From Chitinophaga hostae (lineage in GTDB: Bacteria; Bacteroidota; Bacteroidia; Chitinophagales; Chitinophagaceae), in contig NZ_JAGTXB010000024.1 of the NCBI RefSeq assembly GCF_018224885.1, forward strand, positions 1 through 64,000: DNA of 64,000 bases. The letters run 5' to 3'. The translations under genes and the position numbers were made by a program. The notes under the pieces were generated by a model, which searched no databases, was not told the DNA's origin, and saw nothing but the letters and a program-made list of their open reading frames with translations. Shown one piece after another: positions 25,300-35,274 of this stretch (position 1 is the first letter of the stretch; each line of letters starts with the position of its first letter).

Positions 25300-26278
25300 T
25301 AGCCCTTACCTCGCGCAAACTGATCATCCTGTCCTGCTCGGGATCCCAGACTTTCAGCCGGAAACAGGCACGTACATCCCGGAAGCCAAGTGTTGTTATT
25401 TTAGCGTTTTGCAATGCAGGTATGTTTTGCATTACTTCCGGTAAACGATAAAAAGGAATACGTGCATTCAGGTGATGGATATGATGATAACCGATATTGC
25501 CGGTAAACCATTTCATGACAGGATTCATTACCATGTAGCTGGATGATAGTAATGCTGCTTTATCATAGCACCACTCCTGGTTTACGTTGAAGGTAACACC
25601 CGGAAAATTATGTTGTGCGTAAAAGAGATAGGCGCCCAGTCCGCAGGCGATGGTAAATGGAATGAAAATAAACAGCAACCAGCTTTCCCATCCAAGGAAA
25701 TAACCCACCGCAACGCTGCCACCCACATGTATGATCAGGGCTACCAGGGAGTCAATATGCTTACGCGGGCTGCTTACAAATGATTGTACACACATCCCGA
25801 TCATAAACATCGACAAATAGCCTGCGGCAATAGTGGCGGGATGACGACTGAAAAGGTAGCTGCGTCTTTCCGCCGGCGTAATGGATTCAAATTTTTTGCG
25901 GGTAATAATAGGGTAGGAGCCTATACTGGCACTGAACAGCTTTGAATTATGTTTATGGTGATAATCGTGTGAGCGTTTCCAGATGCTGGACGGGGCCAGT
26001 ACATAAATGCCGAACAATACCATGATCGCTTCAGCGGGCTTTGATTTATGCAGGATGGCGTGATGCTGGTGATCGTGATATATTACAAACATTCTTACTA
26101 TCAGCAGTCCGGAAAGGATGCTGGCAAATATTTTTAATACCAGGTAAGGTAATACCAGTGTGCCTGCCAATGATAACACCAGCAGTAATAATGTCGATAA
26201 CGTAACAAGCCAGCTTTTGGCTCTCTCTTCGCGCGCATATGGCTTGGTAGCCAGGATGAGTTCTTTTCCTTCCAGCAT
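25247..26278 (-). CDS. Membrane fatty acid desaturase-family protein
   Basis: A 343-residue integral membrane di-iron enzyme with the three histidine boxes of the desaturase/hydroxylase superfamily: HDHQHH near 70-75, HDYHHKHN near 103-110 and HHIHH near 260-264. About four to five hydrophobic segments lie between them (LVTLSTLLLLVLSLAGTLVL near the start). Such enzymes introduce double bonds into, or hydroxylate, acyl chains or carotenoids using O2. It lies 40 bp downstream of an LpxL-like acyltransferase on the same strand, so both probably act on envelope lipids. It overlaps the convergent DJ-1/PfpI gene by 53 bp. Confidence 0.87.
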   Translation of the reverse strand: MLEGKELILATKPYAREERAKSWLVTLSTLLLLVLSLAGTLVLPYLVLKIFASILSGLLIVRMFVIYHDHQHHAILHKSKPAEAIMVLFGIYVLAPSSIWKRSHDYHHKHNSKLFSASIGSYPIITRKKFESITPAERRSYLFSRHPATIAAGYLSMFMIGMCVQSFVSSPRKHIDSLVALIIHVGGSVAVGYFLGWESWLLFIFIPFTIACGLGAYLFYAQHNFPGVTFNVNQEWCYDKAALLSSSYMVMNPVMKWFTGNIGYHHIHHLNARIPFYRLPEVMQNIPALQNAKITTLGFRDVRACFRLKVWDPEQDRMISLREVRAIRSAQLTRKPDPAIVAG

Positions 26279-26318
26279 ATCGTTGTAGGTAATCTTGTCC
26301 AGTATTGTTTGATGTATG

Positions 26319-27299
26319 TTAAACTACGGCGGGGCGTTTATGCTTCCACCGTTTATGTGACCATAGCCAGGTAGCTGGCTGAGACACGATATCTTCTTCC
26401 AGTTTACGTGTATGCGCAGCCGTGATAGCGCCGTCTTTTTCCTCGGCAGGAGTGGCGGTCAACAGCTCTGCCGTTACCGTATAATACCCCCTTTTTTCAC
26501 GCTGCACGGTTACATATACGACCGGGTAGTTCATTTTCTGCGCTATTTTTTCGGTACCCTTGAATACAGGAGTGTCCTGGTGCAGAAAATTAAGCCACTG
26601 GGCCGTTTTAGGCTGCGGAGCCTGATCTGCAATAAAAGCGGTGGCATTTACTTCATCGCGGTTTTGTACCATATCGCGGAAGGTATCCTGCATGGCAATC
26701 AGCTTGGTGCCGAAACGGGTACGCATGCGATACATCAAACCGTTAAAATGTTTGTTGGCCAGCGGATGATAGATAACATACAGCTGCTGGCGGCATAAAA
26801 TACTGAAGGTATTCCCTGCCCATTCCCAGTTGCCCTTGTGGCCCATCACCAGTACAGCACTCTTTTTCTCTGCTTCCAGTTTGTTAAACAGCTCCACAGT
26901 AGCAGGCGTAAAAGCGCAATGCTTTATCATGGTCGTTTTACTGATGGTGAGCGTTTTAAACGTTTCCAGGAAGAGGTCGCATAAGTAATGATAAAAATCC
27001 TTACAGATACGGTTGATTTCCGCCTCACTCTTTTCCGGAAAGGAATTGCGTAAGTTCTGGAGCACTACTTTTTTGCGGTAGCCCATCACATAATATAACA
27101 GCACATATACTGCATCAGACACCAGGTAAAGCACACGGAATGGCAGCAGCGATAACGTATAGATCAGTGGTAACAGTAAGTAGTAGGCAATTGCAGACAA
27201 TGTGGCACAGGTTTTTGATACTTCGAAAAGTATTATTGAAAACGTAAATATATGTCTTAAAGAACACTTTTCATAGTATCCGTGAAAAAAACGAGACAT
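26319..27299 (-). CDS. LpxL/HtrB-family lysophospholipid or lipid A acyltransferase
   Basis: A protein of about 326 residues of the LpxL/LpxM (lauroyl/myristoyl acyltransferase) family. Visible motifs are YYLLLPLIYTLSLLPFRVLY, a membrane-embedded start, then GYRKKVVLQNLRNSFPEKS. The catalytic-type HxxxxE/D is HKGNWEW, and later segments are FIADQAPQPK and DTPVFKGTEKIA. The family transfers acyl chains to lipid A precursors or other lysolipids at the inner membrane. The open frame reaches 27599, but the upstream part overlaps the divergent amidase gene, so I use the ATG at 27299. An internal TTG just before the hydrophobic stretch is another option. It is probably an operon with the desaturase. 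Confidence 0.85.
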   Translation of the reverse strand: MSRFFHGYYEKCSLRHIFTFSIILFEVSKTCATLSAIAYYLLLPLIYTLSLLPFRVLYLVSDAVYVLLYYVMGYRKKVVLQNLRNSFPEKSEAEINRICKDFYHYLCDLFLETFKTLTISKTTMIKHCAFTPATVELFNKLEAEKKSAVLVMGHKGNWEWAGNTFSILCRQQLYVIYHPLANKHFNGLMYRMRTRFGTKLIAMQDTFRDMVQNRDEVNATAFIADQAPQPKTAQWLNFLHQDTPVFKGTEKIAQKMNYPVVYVTVQREKRGYYTVTAELLTATPAEEKDGAITAAHTRKLEEDIVSQPATWLWSHKRWKHKRPAVV

Positions 27300-27353
27300 C
27301 GGTTCATTTAGTATCTTTATAAGGCAGTCTTGTGTAAACTTTAACAGATACAA

Positions 27354-28187
27354 ATGAAGACCATATCTTCTTTTATAAAGTACAGCTGCCTGCTGGCAGT
27401 GCTTTGCAGCGGCACATATTGTGCGCGCAATCCCTACGCCGGTACTAACAAGGTGTACAGGCAGCAGGCCAAATCCTATGCGAAAACACTGCGGCAGCAA
27501 CCCGGGGAATTGCCCGGCGCCAATGGTGCTGCAGCTCCTTCGTGGGTGGGTACGGTCAATTTCAATATGCGCAAACCCAACCTGGTAATTATTCATCATA
27601 CCGCTCAGAATTCATGTGAACAAACACTGAATACGTTTACCCTGGAAAGAACCCAGGTAAGCGCTCATTATGTGATATGCCGTAACGGCGCCATCCATCA
27701 TATGCTGAACGACTATCTCCGCGCCTGGCATGGAGGTATTGCCAAATGGGGCAACCTCACGGATATCAATTCATCTTCTATCGGTATAGAACTGGACAAC
27801 AACGGGAAAGAGCCTTTTGATTCTTCCCAGATCAGCAGCCTGCTTGTATTACTCGATACCCTGCAGCATCGCTACAATATCCCCGCAGCCAATTTTGTTG
27901 GTCACGGTGATATTGCTCCCGGCAGAAAAGTAGATCCCAGCGCTTTCTTTCCCTGGCACCAGCTCGCCGAAAAAGGATTTGGCCTCTGGTATAAAGACAC
28001 CAGCGCTACCGTTGTTCCGGAATCGTTTAACACCATCCTCGCACTTCGTATCATCGGGTATGATGTGAAAGATTCTACCGCCGCCATTATGGCCTTTAAA
28101 CGCCATTTTATGCCGGAGGACAGCCTTCCCGGTCTCAGCGAAGCCGGAAAGAAAATCCTCCTCAACCTGGAGCAGCAATATCAATGA
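27354..28187 (+). CDS. N-acetylmuramoyl-L-alanine amidase (amidase_2, AmiD-like)
   Basis: A 277-residue exported amidase (hydrophobic signal CLLAVLCSGTYC). The zinc ligands are in VIIHHTAQNS (first His), RAWHGGIAKWG and FVGHGDIAPGRKVDP (final His and the Lys/Asp catalytic set). The C-terminal part (about 215-277) resembles the short helical end of AmiD-type enzymes. It cleaves the amide bond between N-acetylmuramate and L-alanine in peptidoglycan, most likely during murein turnover. It is divergent from the acyltransferase gene with 54 bp between starts. The Cys in the signal may make it a lipoprotein, but the lipobox is not classical. Confidence 0.88.
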   Translation: MKTISSFIKYSCLLAVLCSGTYCARNPYAGTNKVYRQQAKSYAKTLRQQPGELPGANGAAAPSWVGTVNFNMRKPNLVIIHHTAQNSCEQTLNTFTLERTQVSAHYVICRNGAIHHMLNDYLRAWHGGIAKWGNLTDINSSSIGIELDNNGKEPFDSSQISSLLVLLDTLQHRYNIPAANFVGHGDIAPGRKVDPSAFFPWHQLAEKGFGLWYKDTSATVVPESFNTILALRIIGYDVKDSTAAIMAFKRHFMPEDSLPGLSEAGKKILLNLEQQYQ

Positions 28188-28366
28188 TCTGAAGGAAGAC
28201 ACCCCAGTTTTCGTTTACCCCTATGTGTTCACAGAGTTTATTTTGTGAAATGAGATAAATATGTTATTTTAATAATGAGTTAGAACGATAAACCAAAATC
28301 AAAGAGATCATCTTCCCGGACTTGTTATATACCTATTTCTCCATGTTATCTTAATCTATACTTGTT

Positions 28367-28774
28367 ATGAAGCTTACACACCAATTCCCGTTACTGCTAC
28401 TGGCAGCCGGCGCACTCCTGTTATGCCTGCCCCGGCAGCATGCCACTGCCCGCCAGTCGTCCGGTCACCTCTTCCAGGATACTTCCTGCCTCGTAAAAAC
28501 AGAGGTGAACTACGATTTCGCAGAAAATATGCATAAGAAAGTAAATGATGTCATCGAAGATAAACTCGCCGGTGGCATTGAAGAAGGAGGCAAAACTACC
28601 TGGGAAAATTCTCCCGACGCCCCGGAGTATTACCAGGTAATACTGCGCAAAACCAAGGTGTCTATTAAGTATAAAGGCACCGTTTGCCAGGACCGGCAGA
28701 TCTGGCAAAATATTGAAGACTGTAAAAAAGAACTGAAGAAACTGCTTAATATTCAGACTGCTGCGGCAAAATAA
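28367..28774 (+). CDS. Small exported protein of unknown function
   Basis: A 135-residue protein with a hydrophobic signal sequence (FPLLLLAAGALLLC). The mature part is mostly alpha-helical and charged, with three cysteines spread through it (DTSCLVK, TVCQDR, EDCKKEL). The last two could form a disulfide. I do not recognise a family. It follows the amidase by 179 bp on the same strand and precedes a GC-rich hairpin. Confidence 0.5.
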   Translation: MKLTHQFPLLLLAAGALLLCLPRQHATARQSSGHLFQDTSCLVKTEVNYDFAENMHKKVNDVIEDKLAGGIEEGGKTTWENSPDAPEYYQVILRKTKVSIKYKGTVCQDRQIWQNIEDCKKELKKLLNIQTAAAK

Positions 28775-28808
28775 CCCTGCTGCCTGCCATCTTATTTTTT
28801 AAACTGCT

Positions 28809-28832
28809 GCCGGGAGATGCGATGCTCCCGGC
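28809..28832. terminator. GC-rich hairpin after the small exported protein
   Basis: A perfect 8-bp stem GCCGGGAG / CTCCCGGC with an 8-nt loop, 34 bp beyond the stop codon. No U-run follows on the plus strand, so it is at best a factor-dependent or weak terminator. Confidence 0.45.
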
Positions 28833-28886
28833 ACTTCACGCTATCCGGCCCACAGGAGTGGTATAATGCCTATTTAGTCTATAAAT

Positions 28887-28917
28887 TTTGTAGATTAATA
28901 TTTGTGTGTTACTTTTG
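28887..28917 (+). promoter_or_regulatory. Bacteroidota-type promoter of the susC-susD operon
   Basis: TTTG at 28887-28890 and TACTTTTG at 28910-28917 are separated by exactly 19 bp, matching TTTG-N19-21-TAnnTTTG. The start codon of SusC lies 116 bp downstream, leaving a leader of about 110 nt. Confidence 0.75.
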
Positions 28918-29033
28918 CCCCCGATATCACGATAAATCATACGCCAGGAAACTATATGCCAAAATCAGAACGGTGTAACGGGATAACCATTCTCCGCAAA
29001 GCTCTGAGTCAACTAACAAATTAAGTACTAAGC

Positions 29034-32000
29034 ATGAATTATGTAAAAAGGCTGTTATGCCTGCTGCCAGGTTTACTGTGGCTGCAGCAGAGTATTGCCC
29101 AGGAAATCAGGATAAACGGGGTGATCACCTCCCGTTCAGACGCACAGCGTATACCCGGCGCCATTATACAGGTAAAGGGAACTGCACACGGTACACAATC
29201 CGATGCAGACGGAAAATATACGATCAGCGCACAGGTGAATGATACCTTACGATTCTCGTCCCTGGGCTTCCAGACCGCCTTTGTGGTAGTAGGTAGTAAC
29301 CGGGTAATCAATATTGCGCTGGAAAACAGTAACCAGAAACTGGAAGAAGTGGTCGTAACAGCGCTTGGCATTTCCCGCGAAAAAAAATCATTAGGCTATG
29401 CTGTACAGGAGCTGAAATCAAAAGACATTTCCGAAGCCAAGGAAACAAACCTCGTAAACGCATTATCCGGTAAAATAGCCGGCGTACAGGTTACAAACAG
29501 CCAGGGGAACCTGGGCTCTTCCCGTATTGTGATTCGTGGGGAAACCTCCATTGCCGGCAACAACCAGCCTTTGTTTGTACTGGATGGCGTACCGGTCGAT
29601 AATAGCCAGCTCGGTATTGGCACCGGCCGCGATTTTGCCAATGCCATCTCAGATATCAACCCGGACGATATTGCTTCCATCAGCGTGCTGAAAGGCCCGA
29701 ATGCGGCTGCATTGTACGGTTCACGCGCTTCCAGCGGCGTTATTGTTATCAAAACAAAAACCGGCAAAGACACCAAAGGAGGCATGGGCATTACCGTTAA
29801 TTCCGGCGCCACCTTCGATAAAGTATTGATCCTGCCTGATTTCCAGAACTCATACGGCCAGGGTACCGGTGGACAGTTCTCCTACAAAGATGGTAAAGGC
29901 GGTGGCATCAACGATGGTGTTGATGAAAGCTGGGGCCCGAAAATGGATGGCCGGCTGATTCCGCAATTCTTCTCAAATGGTGAAGCAGTCCCGTTTGTAG
30001 CACATCCGGATAATGTGAAAAATTTCTACGTAACCGGCTATACGCTGAATAACGGCTTATCTGTAGGTGGTACCAACGAAAAACTGGATTACCGTTTTTC
30101 TTATAACAATACCAAACAACAAGGTATTTTACCGAACACCGGTATCACCAGGAATACATTTACCGCCAGTAATACGTTCCGCATCACGCCAAAACTTACG
30201 CTCAGCACCTATGCCGACTATGTGCGCAGTGCAGCAGATAACCTGCCCGGCGTAGATGGCCGCCGTGGTAACAGCGTTACGCTGCAATTCATCTGGTTTG
30301 GCCGCCAGGTAGATGTAAGCAGGTTGAAAAATTATAAGAATGCAGATGGTACAGATTTTAACTGGAACCATAGTTACTATAGTAATCCGTACTGGATCCA
30401 GAACGAAAATACCGTTGGCATGCTGCGCAACCGCTTCCTGGGTAACGCCCGGTTGTCGTACCAGGTGCTCGACTGGTTAACCGCTAACCTGCGTATAGGA
30501 ACTGACTACTACCAGGACAGACGCAAATATAAAATTGCTTATTACACCAATGGCACACCATTCGGCTCTTATACAGAAGATGCTTATGCGGTAAATGAAA
30601 CCAATGGTGAGTTTACGCTGAATGCGAAAAAGAAGATAGGCAGCGATTTTGATTTTGATGTGCTGGCAGGCGCCAACCTCCGCAGCAACCAGTTTGAGCA
30701 GAACTATCAACAGGCGCCCAAGCTGGCTGTTAAAGATGTGTATACGCTGAACAACTCACGTGATCCGTTGATCTCTACCAGTCTCCTGACAAGGCAAAAA
30801 GTATACAGCGGTTTCGCCGCAGCACAGGTAGGCTTCCGCAACTATGCGTTTGTAAACTTAACCGCGCGTAACGACTGGTCTTCCACATTGCCATCAGGCA
30901 GCAACTCTTATTTCTATCCGTCGGCCAATGCCAGCGTGGTGTTGTCTGAAGCTTTCCATATCCAAAGCAAAGCGCTCACCCTGCTGAAAATACGCGGTGG
31001 CTGGGCACAGGTAGGAAAGGATACCGACCCTTACCAGGAAATTAATACCTATCCGTTTAATCAGCCCTTTGGCTCCAATCCGCTGCTGACAGTATCCGAT
31101 AAGTTTTTGAATAAAGATCTGAAACCGGAAATTACCACCTCTACAGAAGTAGGTCTGGAAGCGGGTTTCCTGGATAACCGTATAAGACTCGACCTGACCT
31201 ATTACAACTCTCACAGCCGTAACCAGATCCTGCTGGCAGACGTAAGCTCCACTACCGGCTATCTGAAAAAATTACTGAACACCGGTGAAATATCCAACCA
31301 TGGCGTGGAAGTAATGCTGGGACTAACGCCCATCACTACACGCTCTGGCTTCCGCTGGGATGTAAACCTGAATTATGCACGTAACGTCAGTAAAGTAATA
31401 GAGCTGGATGCCGACGGATACCTGACTAACTATGTACTGGGCAGCTCCGGCAATATCCAGGTACTGGCCAGCAAGGGACAGCGGTATGGCGCTTTGTACG
31501 GCACCGCCTATAAAAGAGATAGCGAAAACCGTATCCTGGTAAATGCTGATGGTACACCTGCTGTTGATCCCAGCAAAAAAATACTGGGTTACTACACACC
31601 CAGGTGGACCGGCAGTATCAACAATAACTTCAGTTTCAAAGGTTTTAATCTCAGCTTCCTGATAGATACCAAACAGGGTGGATCCATCTGGTCCGGTACC
31701 AACTCCACCGGTATGGGTACCGGTGTACTGGCAGCAACAATGCCGGGTCGCGACCAGGACAATGGCGGATTACCTTATTACACAGAGAACGGGAAAAATA
31801 TTCAGTTGCCGGATCATAATGCCACTGCTCCGGGTGGTGCAGTAGTAAAACACGATGGAATTATCTTTGATGGTTACACCGCAGATGGCAAGAAGAACAC
31901 GGCCATCCTTTCTGCACAAAACTATTATAAAGCAGTGTACAGCAGCAACCTGAATGAAAGTGCCGTATATGATGCCTCTTTTGTAAAACTCCGTGAAATC

Positions 32001-32216
32001 AAGCTGGGATATACTTTGCCGGGATCACTTGTGAGCAAATGGCATTTACAGGCGGTGAATGTAGCGCTGGTAGCCAGGAACCTGGGATACCTGAACAAAC
32101 ATACACCGAACATTGATCCTGAAACCGCCTTTAATACAGGAAACGGCCAGGGACTGGAAACGCTGCAGATACCTACTACCCGTAGCTTTGGCTTTAACCT
32201 GAATGTTTCATTTTAA
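29034..32216 (+). CDS. susC: SusC/RagA-family TonB-linked outer membrane protein
   Basis: A 1060-residue TonB-dependent glycan transporter of the outer membrane. In order: signal peptide (ends SIAQ), carboxypeptidase-regulatory-like domain (about 25-105), a TonB-box-like segment (LEEVVVTALGI), the plug with the SusC signature (QPLFVLDGVPVDNS and SVLKGPNAAALYGSRASSG), and a large barrel ending RSFGFNLNVSF. There is no STN secretin-like domain at the N-terminus, so it is not of the anti-sigma signalling subclass. The SusD gene starts 13 bp after its stop codon. The exported substrate is not defined by the sequence; the nearby GH88/105-like gene suggests uronate-containing glycans. Confidence 0.93.
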   Translation: MNYVKRLLCLLPGLLWLQQSIAQEIRINGVITSRSDAQRIPGAIIQVKGTAHGTQSDADGKYTISAQVNDTLRFSSLGFQTAFVVVGSNRVINIALENSNQKLEEVVVTALGISREKKSLGYAVQELKSKDISEAKETNLVNALSGKIAGVQVTNSQGNLGSSRIVIRGETSIAGNNQPLFVLDGVPVDNSQLGIGTGRDFANAISDINPDDIASISVLKGPNAAALYGSRASSGVIVIKTKTGKDTKGGMGITVNSGATFDKVLILPDFQNSYGQGTGGQFSYKDGKGGGINDGVDESWGPKMDGRLIPQFFSNGEAVPFVAHPDNVKNFYVTGYTLNNGLSVGGTNEKLDYRFSYNNTKQQGILPNTGITRNTFTASNTFRITPKLTLSTYADYVRSAADNLPGVDGRRGNSVTLQFIWFGRQVDVSRLKNYKNADGTDFNWNHSYYSNPYWIQNENTVGMLRNRFLGNARLSYQVLDWLTANLRIGTDYYQDRRKYKIAYYTNGTPFGSYTEDAYAVNETNGEFTLNAKKKIGSDFDFDVLAGANLRSNQFEQNYQQAPKLAVKDVYTLNNSRDPLISTSLLTRQKVYSGFAAAQVGFRNYAFVNLTARNDWSSTLPSGSNSYFYPSANASVVLSEAFHIQSKALTLLKIRGGWAQVGKDTDPYQEINTYPFNQPFGSNPLLTVSDKFLNKDLKPEITTSTEVGLEAGFLDNRIRLDLTYYNSHSRNQILLADVSSTTGYLKKLLNTGEISNHGVEVMLGLTPITTRSGFRWDVNLNYARNVSKVIELDADGYLTNYVLGSSGNIQVLASKGQRYGALYGTAYKRDSENRILVNADGTPAVDPSKKILGYYTPRWTGSINNNFSFKGFNLSFLIDTKQGGSIWSGTNSTGMGTGVLAATMPGRDQDNGGLPYYTENGKNIQLPDHNATAPGGAVVKHDGIIFDGYTADGKKNTAILSAQNYYKAVYSSNLNESAVYDASFVKLREIKLGYTLPGSLVSKWHLQAVNVALVARNLGYLNKHTPNIDPETAFNTGNGQGLETLQIPTTRSFGFNLNVSF

Positions 32217-32229
32217 CTATTGACCGATC

Positions 32230-33666
32230 ATGAAAAAGTTGCTGATACCTTTCTATATTATCGTTGCCGTTACCGCGCTGGCTGGCTGCCAGAAGGAACT
32301 GGAACGTACCAACGTAAATCCGAACGAACCAACTGTTGTACAACCGGACTACCTGTTGAGCAACGGCATCAAATCCAATGTAGATACCTACTGGGGTAAC
32401 GATGCGACCATGGAAACTTCCCTGTTGTACGTACAGTACTGGGCTAAAATCCAGTATCCGGACCCGGACCGTTATATTCCGGCTACCACCAACATACAAA
32501 CTGTCTGGAATAACTTTTATGCGCAGGGTATACAGGATTTTACCACGCTGGCGCAACTGGGAGACAGCCTGCACAATCCCAACTATAAAGCCGTGGCCAC
32601 CATTATGCGTGCGTGGATATTCCAGCAGCTCACAGATTTGTATGGTGATATTCCTTACACACAGGCCGCTAATATTGAAAAATACCTGACACCGGTATAT
32701 GATAGCCAACGCACCGTATACAGGGGATTGCTGGCCGACTTAAAAGGCGCCGCACAAATTATTTCTCCTTCAGATAATGCCATTATTGGCGATGTACTGT
32801 TATCCGGCAATATGAACAGCTGGAAGAAATTTGCCAATGGCCTCCGTTCCCGTATCGCACTGCGTATTGCAGATCGTGACCCGGCAGCAGCCAAAGCAGT
32901 ATTTACAGAGCTGGCAGCAGAAGGGAACTTTTTCCTGACAGACAAAGACACGGATGTAAAGCTTAACTACCTGGCATCACCGAACCAGAACCCGGTAGGG
33001 AGAAACAGGGAAACCCGCAATGATTACCGCATCAGTAAAACAGTGGTGGATAAACTGAAAGCATTGAACGACCCACGGTTAAGCATATACGCAGCATTGC
33101 CTACCGAGCCGGGTTCCACCAACTATGTAGGTGTGACCAACGGTTTATCGGCCGATTCAGCCTCCAGGCTTGGATTTACCAAAACCTCAGATGTGGGCGC
33201 GGCCTTTACCGCCACACAGGCGCCTGCCTGGTTATTTACCTATGCAGAGCAGCTGTTTATCCTGGCGGAAGCTGCCCAGCGTAACCTGATCAGCGGCAAC
33301 GCGGCGGATCTTTACCAACAGGCCATCCGGGCATCTTTCAAACAGTATGGCATTACCGGTAAACCGGTCGATGATTACCTGGCGCAGGCATCCGTTGTGT
33401 ACGACGCTACCAACTATAAAAAATCTATCGGCGAACAAAAATGGCTGGCGCTCTTCAGCGAAGGCCTGGAAGCATTTGCAGAATGGAGAAGACTGGATTA
33501 TCCCCAGCTTACACCGGCTTATACCGGCGCACTGCAGGGAAAAATGCCGCTACGTTTAACGTATCCTTCCAGCGAACAGGCATTGAACGGGAATAACTAT
33601 AAGGCAGCTGTAGCCAGACAGGGAGCAGATCTGCTCACCACCAAGGTGTGGTTCGATATCTACTAG
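32230..33666 (+). CDS. susD: SusD/RagB-family lipoprotein (SusD-like type 2)
   Basis: A 478-residue surface lipoprotein that caps the SusC channel and binds glycan. The lipobox LAGC puts the lipid-acceptor Cys near residue 20. The TPR-like helical scaffold of the SusD fold is visible (YKAVATIMRAWIFQQLTDLY, AEQLFILAEAAQR, GLEAFAEWRRLDYP). The pattern YLLSNGI and the FAEWRRLDYP ending resemble the SusD-like_2 group. It starts 13 bp after SusC, in the same operon. Its stop codon is directly followed by palindrome copy 2. Confidence 0.92.
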   Translation: MKKLLIPFYIIVAVTALAGCQKELERTNVNPNEPTVVQPDYLLSNGIKSNVDTYWGNDATMETSLLYVQYWAKIQYPDPDRYIPATTNIQTVWNNFYAQGIQDFTTLAQLGDSLHNPNYKAVATIMRAWIFQQLTDLYGDIPYTQAANIEKYLTPVYDSQRTVYRGLLADLKGAAQIISPSDNAIIGDVLLSGNMNSWKKFANGLRSRIALRIADRDPAAAKAVFTELAAEGNFFLTDKDTDVKLNYLASPNQNPVGRNRETRNDYRISKTVVDKLKALNDPRLSIYAALPTEPGSTNYVGVTNGLSADSASRLGFTKTSDVGAAFTATQAPAWLFTYAEQLFILAEAAQRNLISGNAADLYQQAIRASFKQYGITGKPVDDYLAQASVVYDATNYKKSIGEQKWLALFSEGLEAFAEWRRLDYPQLTPAYTGALQGKMPLRLTYPSSEQALNGNNYKAAVARQGADLLTTKVWFDIY

Positions 33667-33857
33667 TTTTTTTGCCCAGGATTAACGGTGATTATGATGA
33701 TTCCAAGGATTTTTTCTTTTTTGATTTTAAAAGATTCGGGAAGATCTAAGCGAATTTATCCGCTTAGATCTTCCCGAATCTTTTAAAATCAAATTATAAT
33801 CACAAGAAAAAATCCTTGGAATCATCATAATCACCGTTAATCCTGGGCAAGAAAAAA
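33667..33857. repeat. Long palindromic intergenic repeat, copy 2
   Basis: Inverted repeat of about 190 bp that begins one base after the SusD stop codon. It ends 6 bp before the end of the convergent GH105-like gene. Arms read TTGCCCAGGATTAACGG and CCGTTAATCCTGGGCAA. The centre is GCGAATTTATCCGC as in copy 1, and the unpaired spacer is in the right arm. Confidence 0.93.
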
Positions 33858-33862
33858 CCCGC

Positions 33863-35095
33863 TTATTTCTTCGCTCTGTACCGTGCAATTTCGATACCCG
33901 CCTCTATCACCGGTCCTATTCCGTGAAAGTCATTTAGTTCCGTAGGACGATTGTAATAAAAAGAAAGATCCGCCGAGGTATTTGTACCGATGCAAACATC
34001 TTTCAGTTGTCCGTCTTCCTGGATTTTTTCTTTTACCAGTCCGTCCCAGCCGCGTTCCGCGATAGTAATGTAGCGTTTATCCAGCCAGCCTTCATTAACG
34101 GCTCTGGCGATCGAATATACAAACATGGCGGTGCAGGATGTTTCTGTGTAAGAATCCGTGCGGTCGAGCACCTGGTGGAACAAACCATTGGGCCCCTGGT
34201 ATTTTGCCACGCCGAGTATTTGTTGGGTAAGGTCAGCGATCACTTCATTTCTGCCGGGGTGACTGGCCGGCAGGTTGTTCAGCAGCTGCACTTTTGCCAG
34301 CATAATCCAGCCATTGGCACGGCCCCAGTGCGCTACTCCCTGTCTTTTTAAATCTTCGTAGTAATAGTGCACATATAGTTCTGTGCGGGGATCCCAGAGA
34401 TAGTGGGTAAAATGTTTGACTTGCGCAACAGCATCATCAAAGTAATTGTTGTTGTTGGTTAGTTTACCCATGCGGGCGAGGAAGGGCACGCTCATGTACA
34501 GATCATCTCCCCATAGTGTCCATTTATAGGGATTGGGTCTGCATAATGTGCCATCAGGGAGCCTTTCCTGTACTTTGCTGATATGATTAGCTGCTTTATC
34601 GATATATGCCCGGTAATCGCCTCTTTTCACCGTGTTATATACATCCAGCAAGCTGGCGCCCATGGCGCCGCAGTCGTCCAGCACCCGGGTATTGATCAGT
34701 TGATTGAACGGGAAGTTTTTGTATTTCACACCCTTCCGGCTGAGCGCCTCAAAATAGGCATAGTTATCAAATGCAAATGCTACGTGCCTTTGCGCAAAGG
34801 CATTGTATTTCTCTTCTTTGAGATAGTTGCCCAGGTCCACCATGGCAATGTTCAGCACCCCGTTGGGATAGTGCCATTCACTCAGGTGGTCTGATATATT
34901 GGCGGTTACACCCTCAGGTATTTCCTTACTGGTGTTGTAGGTTTGATTGTTGTTGCCTTTAAAGGTGAAGGCTGCGTGGGCAACGGCGTAATCTGCTACT
35001 CTTTTTACCACCTCAATATCGGTAGTGTTGTGCTGTGTATGGCCGGCAAACGGAATGGCCAGTCCCAGGTATAACAGCAATGTTAGTTTTTTCAT
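33863..35095 (-). CDS. Glycoside hydrolase of the GH88/GH105 (unsaturated uronyl hydrolase) type
   Basis: A 410-residue exported enzyme with a signal peptide (LLLYLGLAIPFAGHTQ) and an alpha/alpha-barrel characteristic of unsaturated rhamnogalacturonyl hydrolases (YteR-like). Diagnostic segments are DDCGAMGASLLDVY, which holds the aspartate expected to be catalytic in the family, and HWGRANGWIMLAKV. The enzyme would remove the unsaturated uronyl residue left by polysaccharide lyases. The open frame starts at 35158, but 35095 begins the signal peptide. It is convergent with SusD; no lyase is visible in this window to supply its substrate. Confidence 0.85.
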   Translation of the reverse strand: MKKLTLLLYLGLAIPFAGHTQHNTTDIEVVKRVADYAVAHAAFTFKGNNNQTYNTSKEIPEGVTANISDHLSEWHYPNGVLNIAMVDLGNYLKEEKYNAFAQRHVAFAFDNYAYFEALSRKGVKYKNFPFNQLINTRVLDDCGAMGASLLDVYNTVKRGDYRAYIDKAANHISKVQERLPDGTLCRPNPYKWTLWGDDLYMSVPFLARMGKLTNNNNYFDDAVAQVKHFTHYLWDPRTELYVHYYYEDLKRQGVAHWGRANGWIMLAKVQLLNNLPASHPGRNEVIADLTQQILGVAKYQGPNGLFHQVLDRTDSYTETSCTAMFVYSIARAVNEGWLDKRYITIAERGWDGLVKEKIQEDGQLKDVCIGTNTSADLSFYYNRPTELNDFHGIGPVIEAGIEIARYRAKK

Positions 35096-35274
35096 ATATA
35101 GCACGTGGTTTATAGTAACAAAATAATACCTTTCCCTGATTAATGCAAACGATTGCATAAAAAATACTTGTCTATTAATATAATTTATTTTAATTATGTG
35201 TTTTGAAGTGAGTAGTTTTAGTTTGATACGCTATATACCATTAACGACATCGTCCCTGCGAAGAAATAACCATT

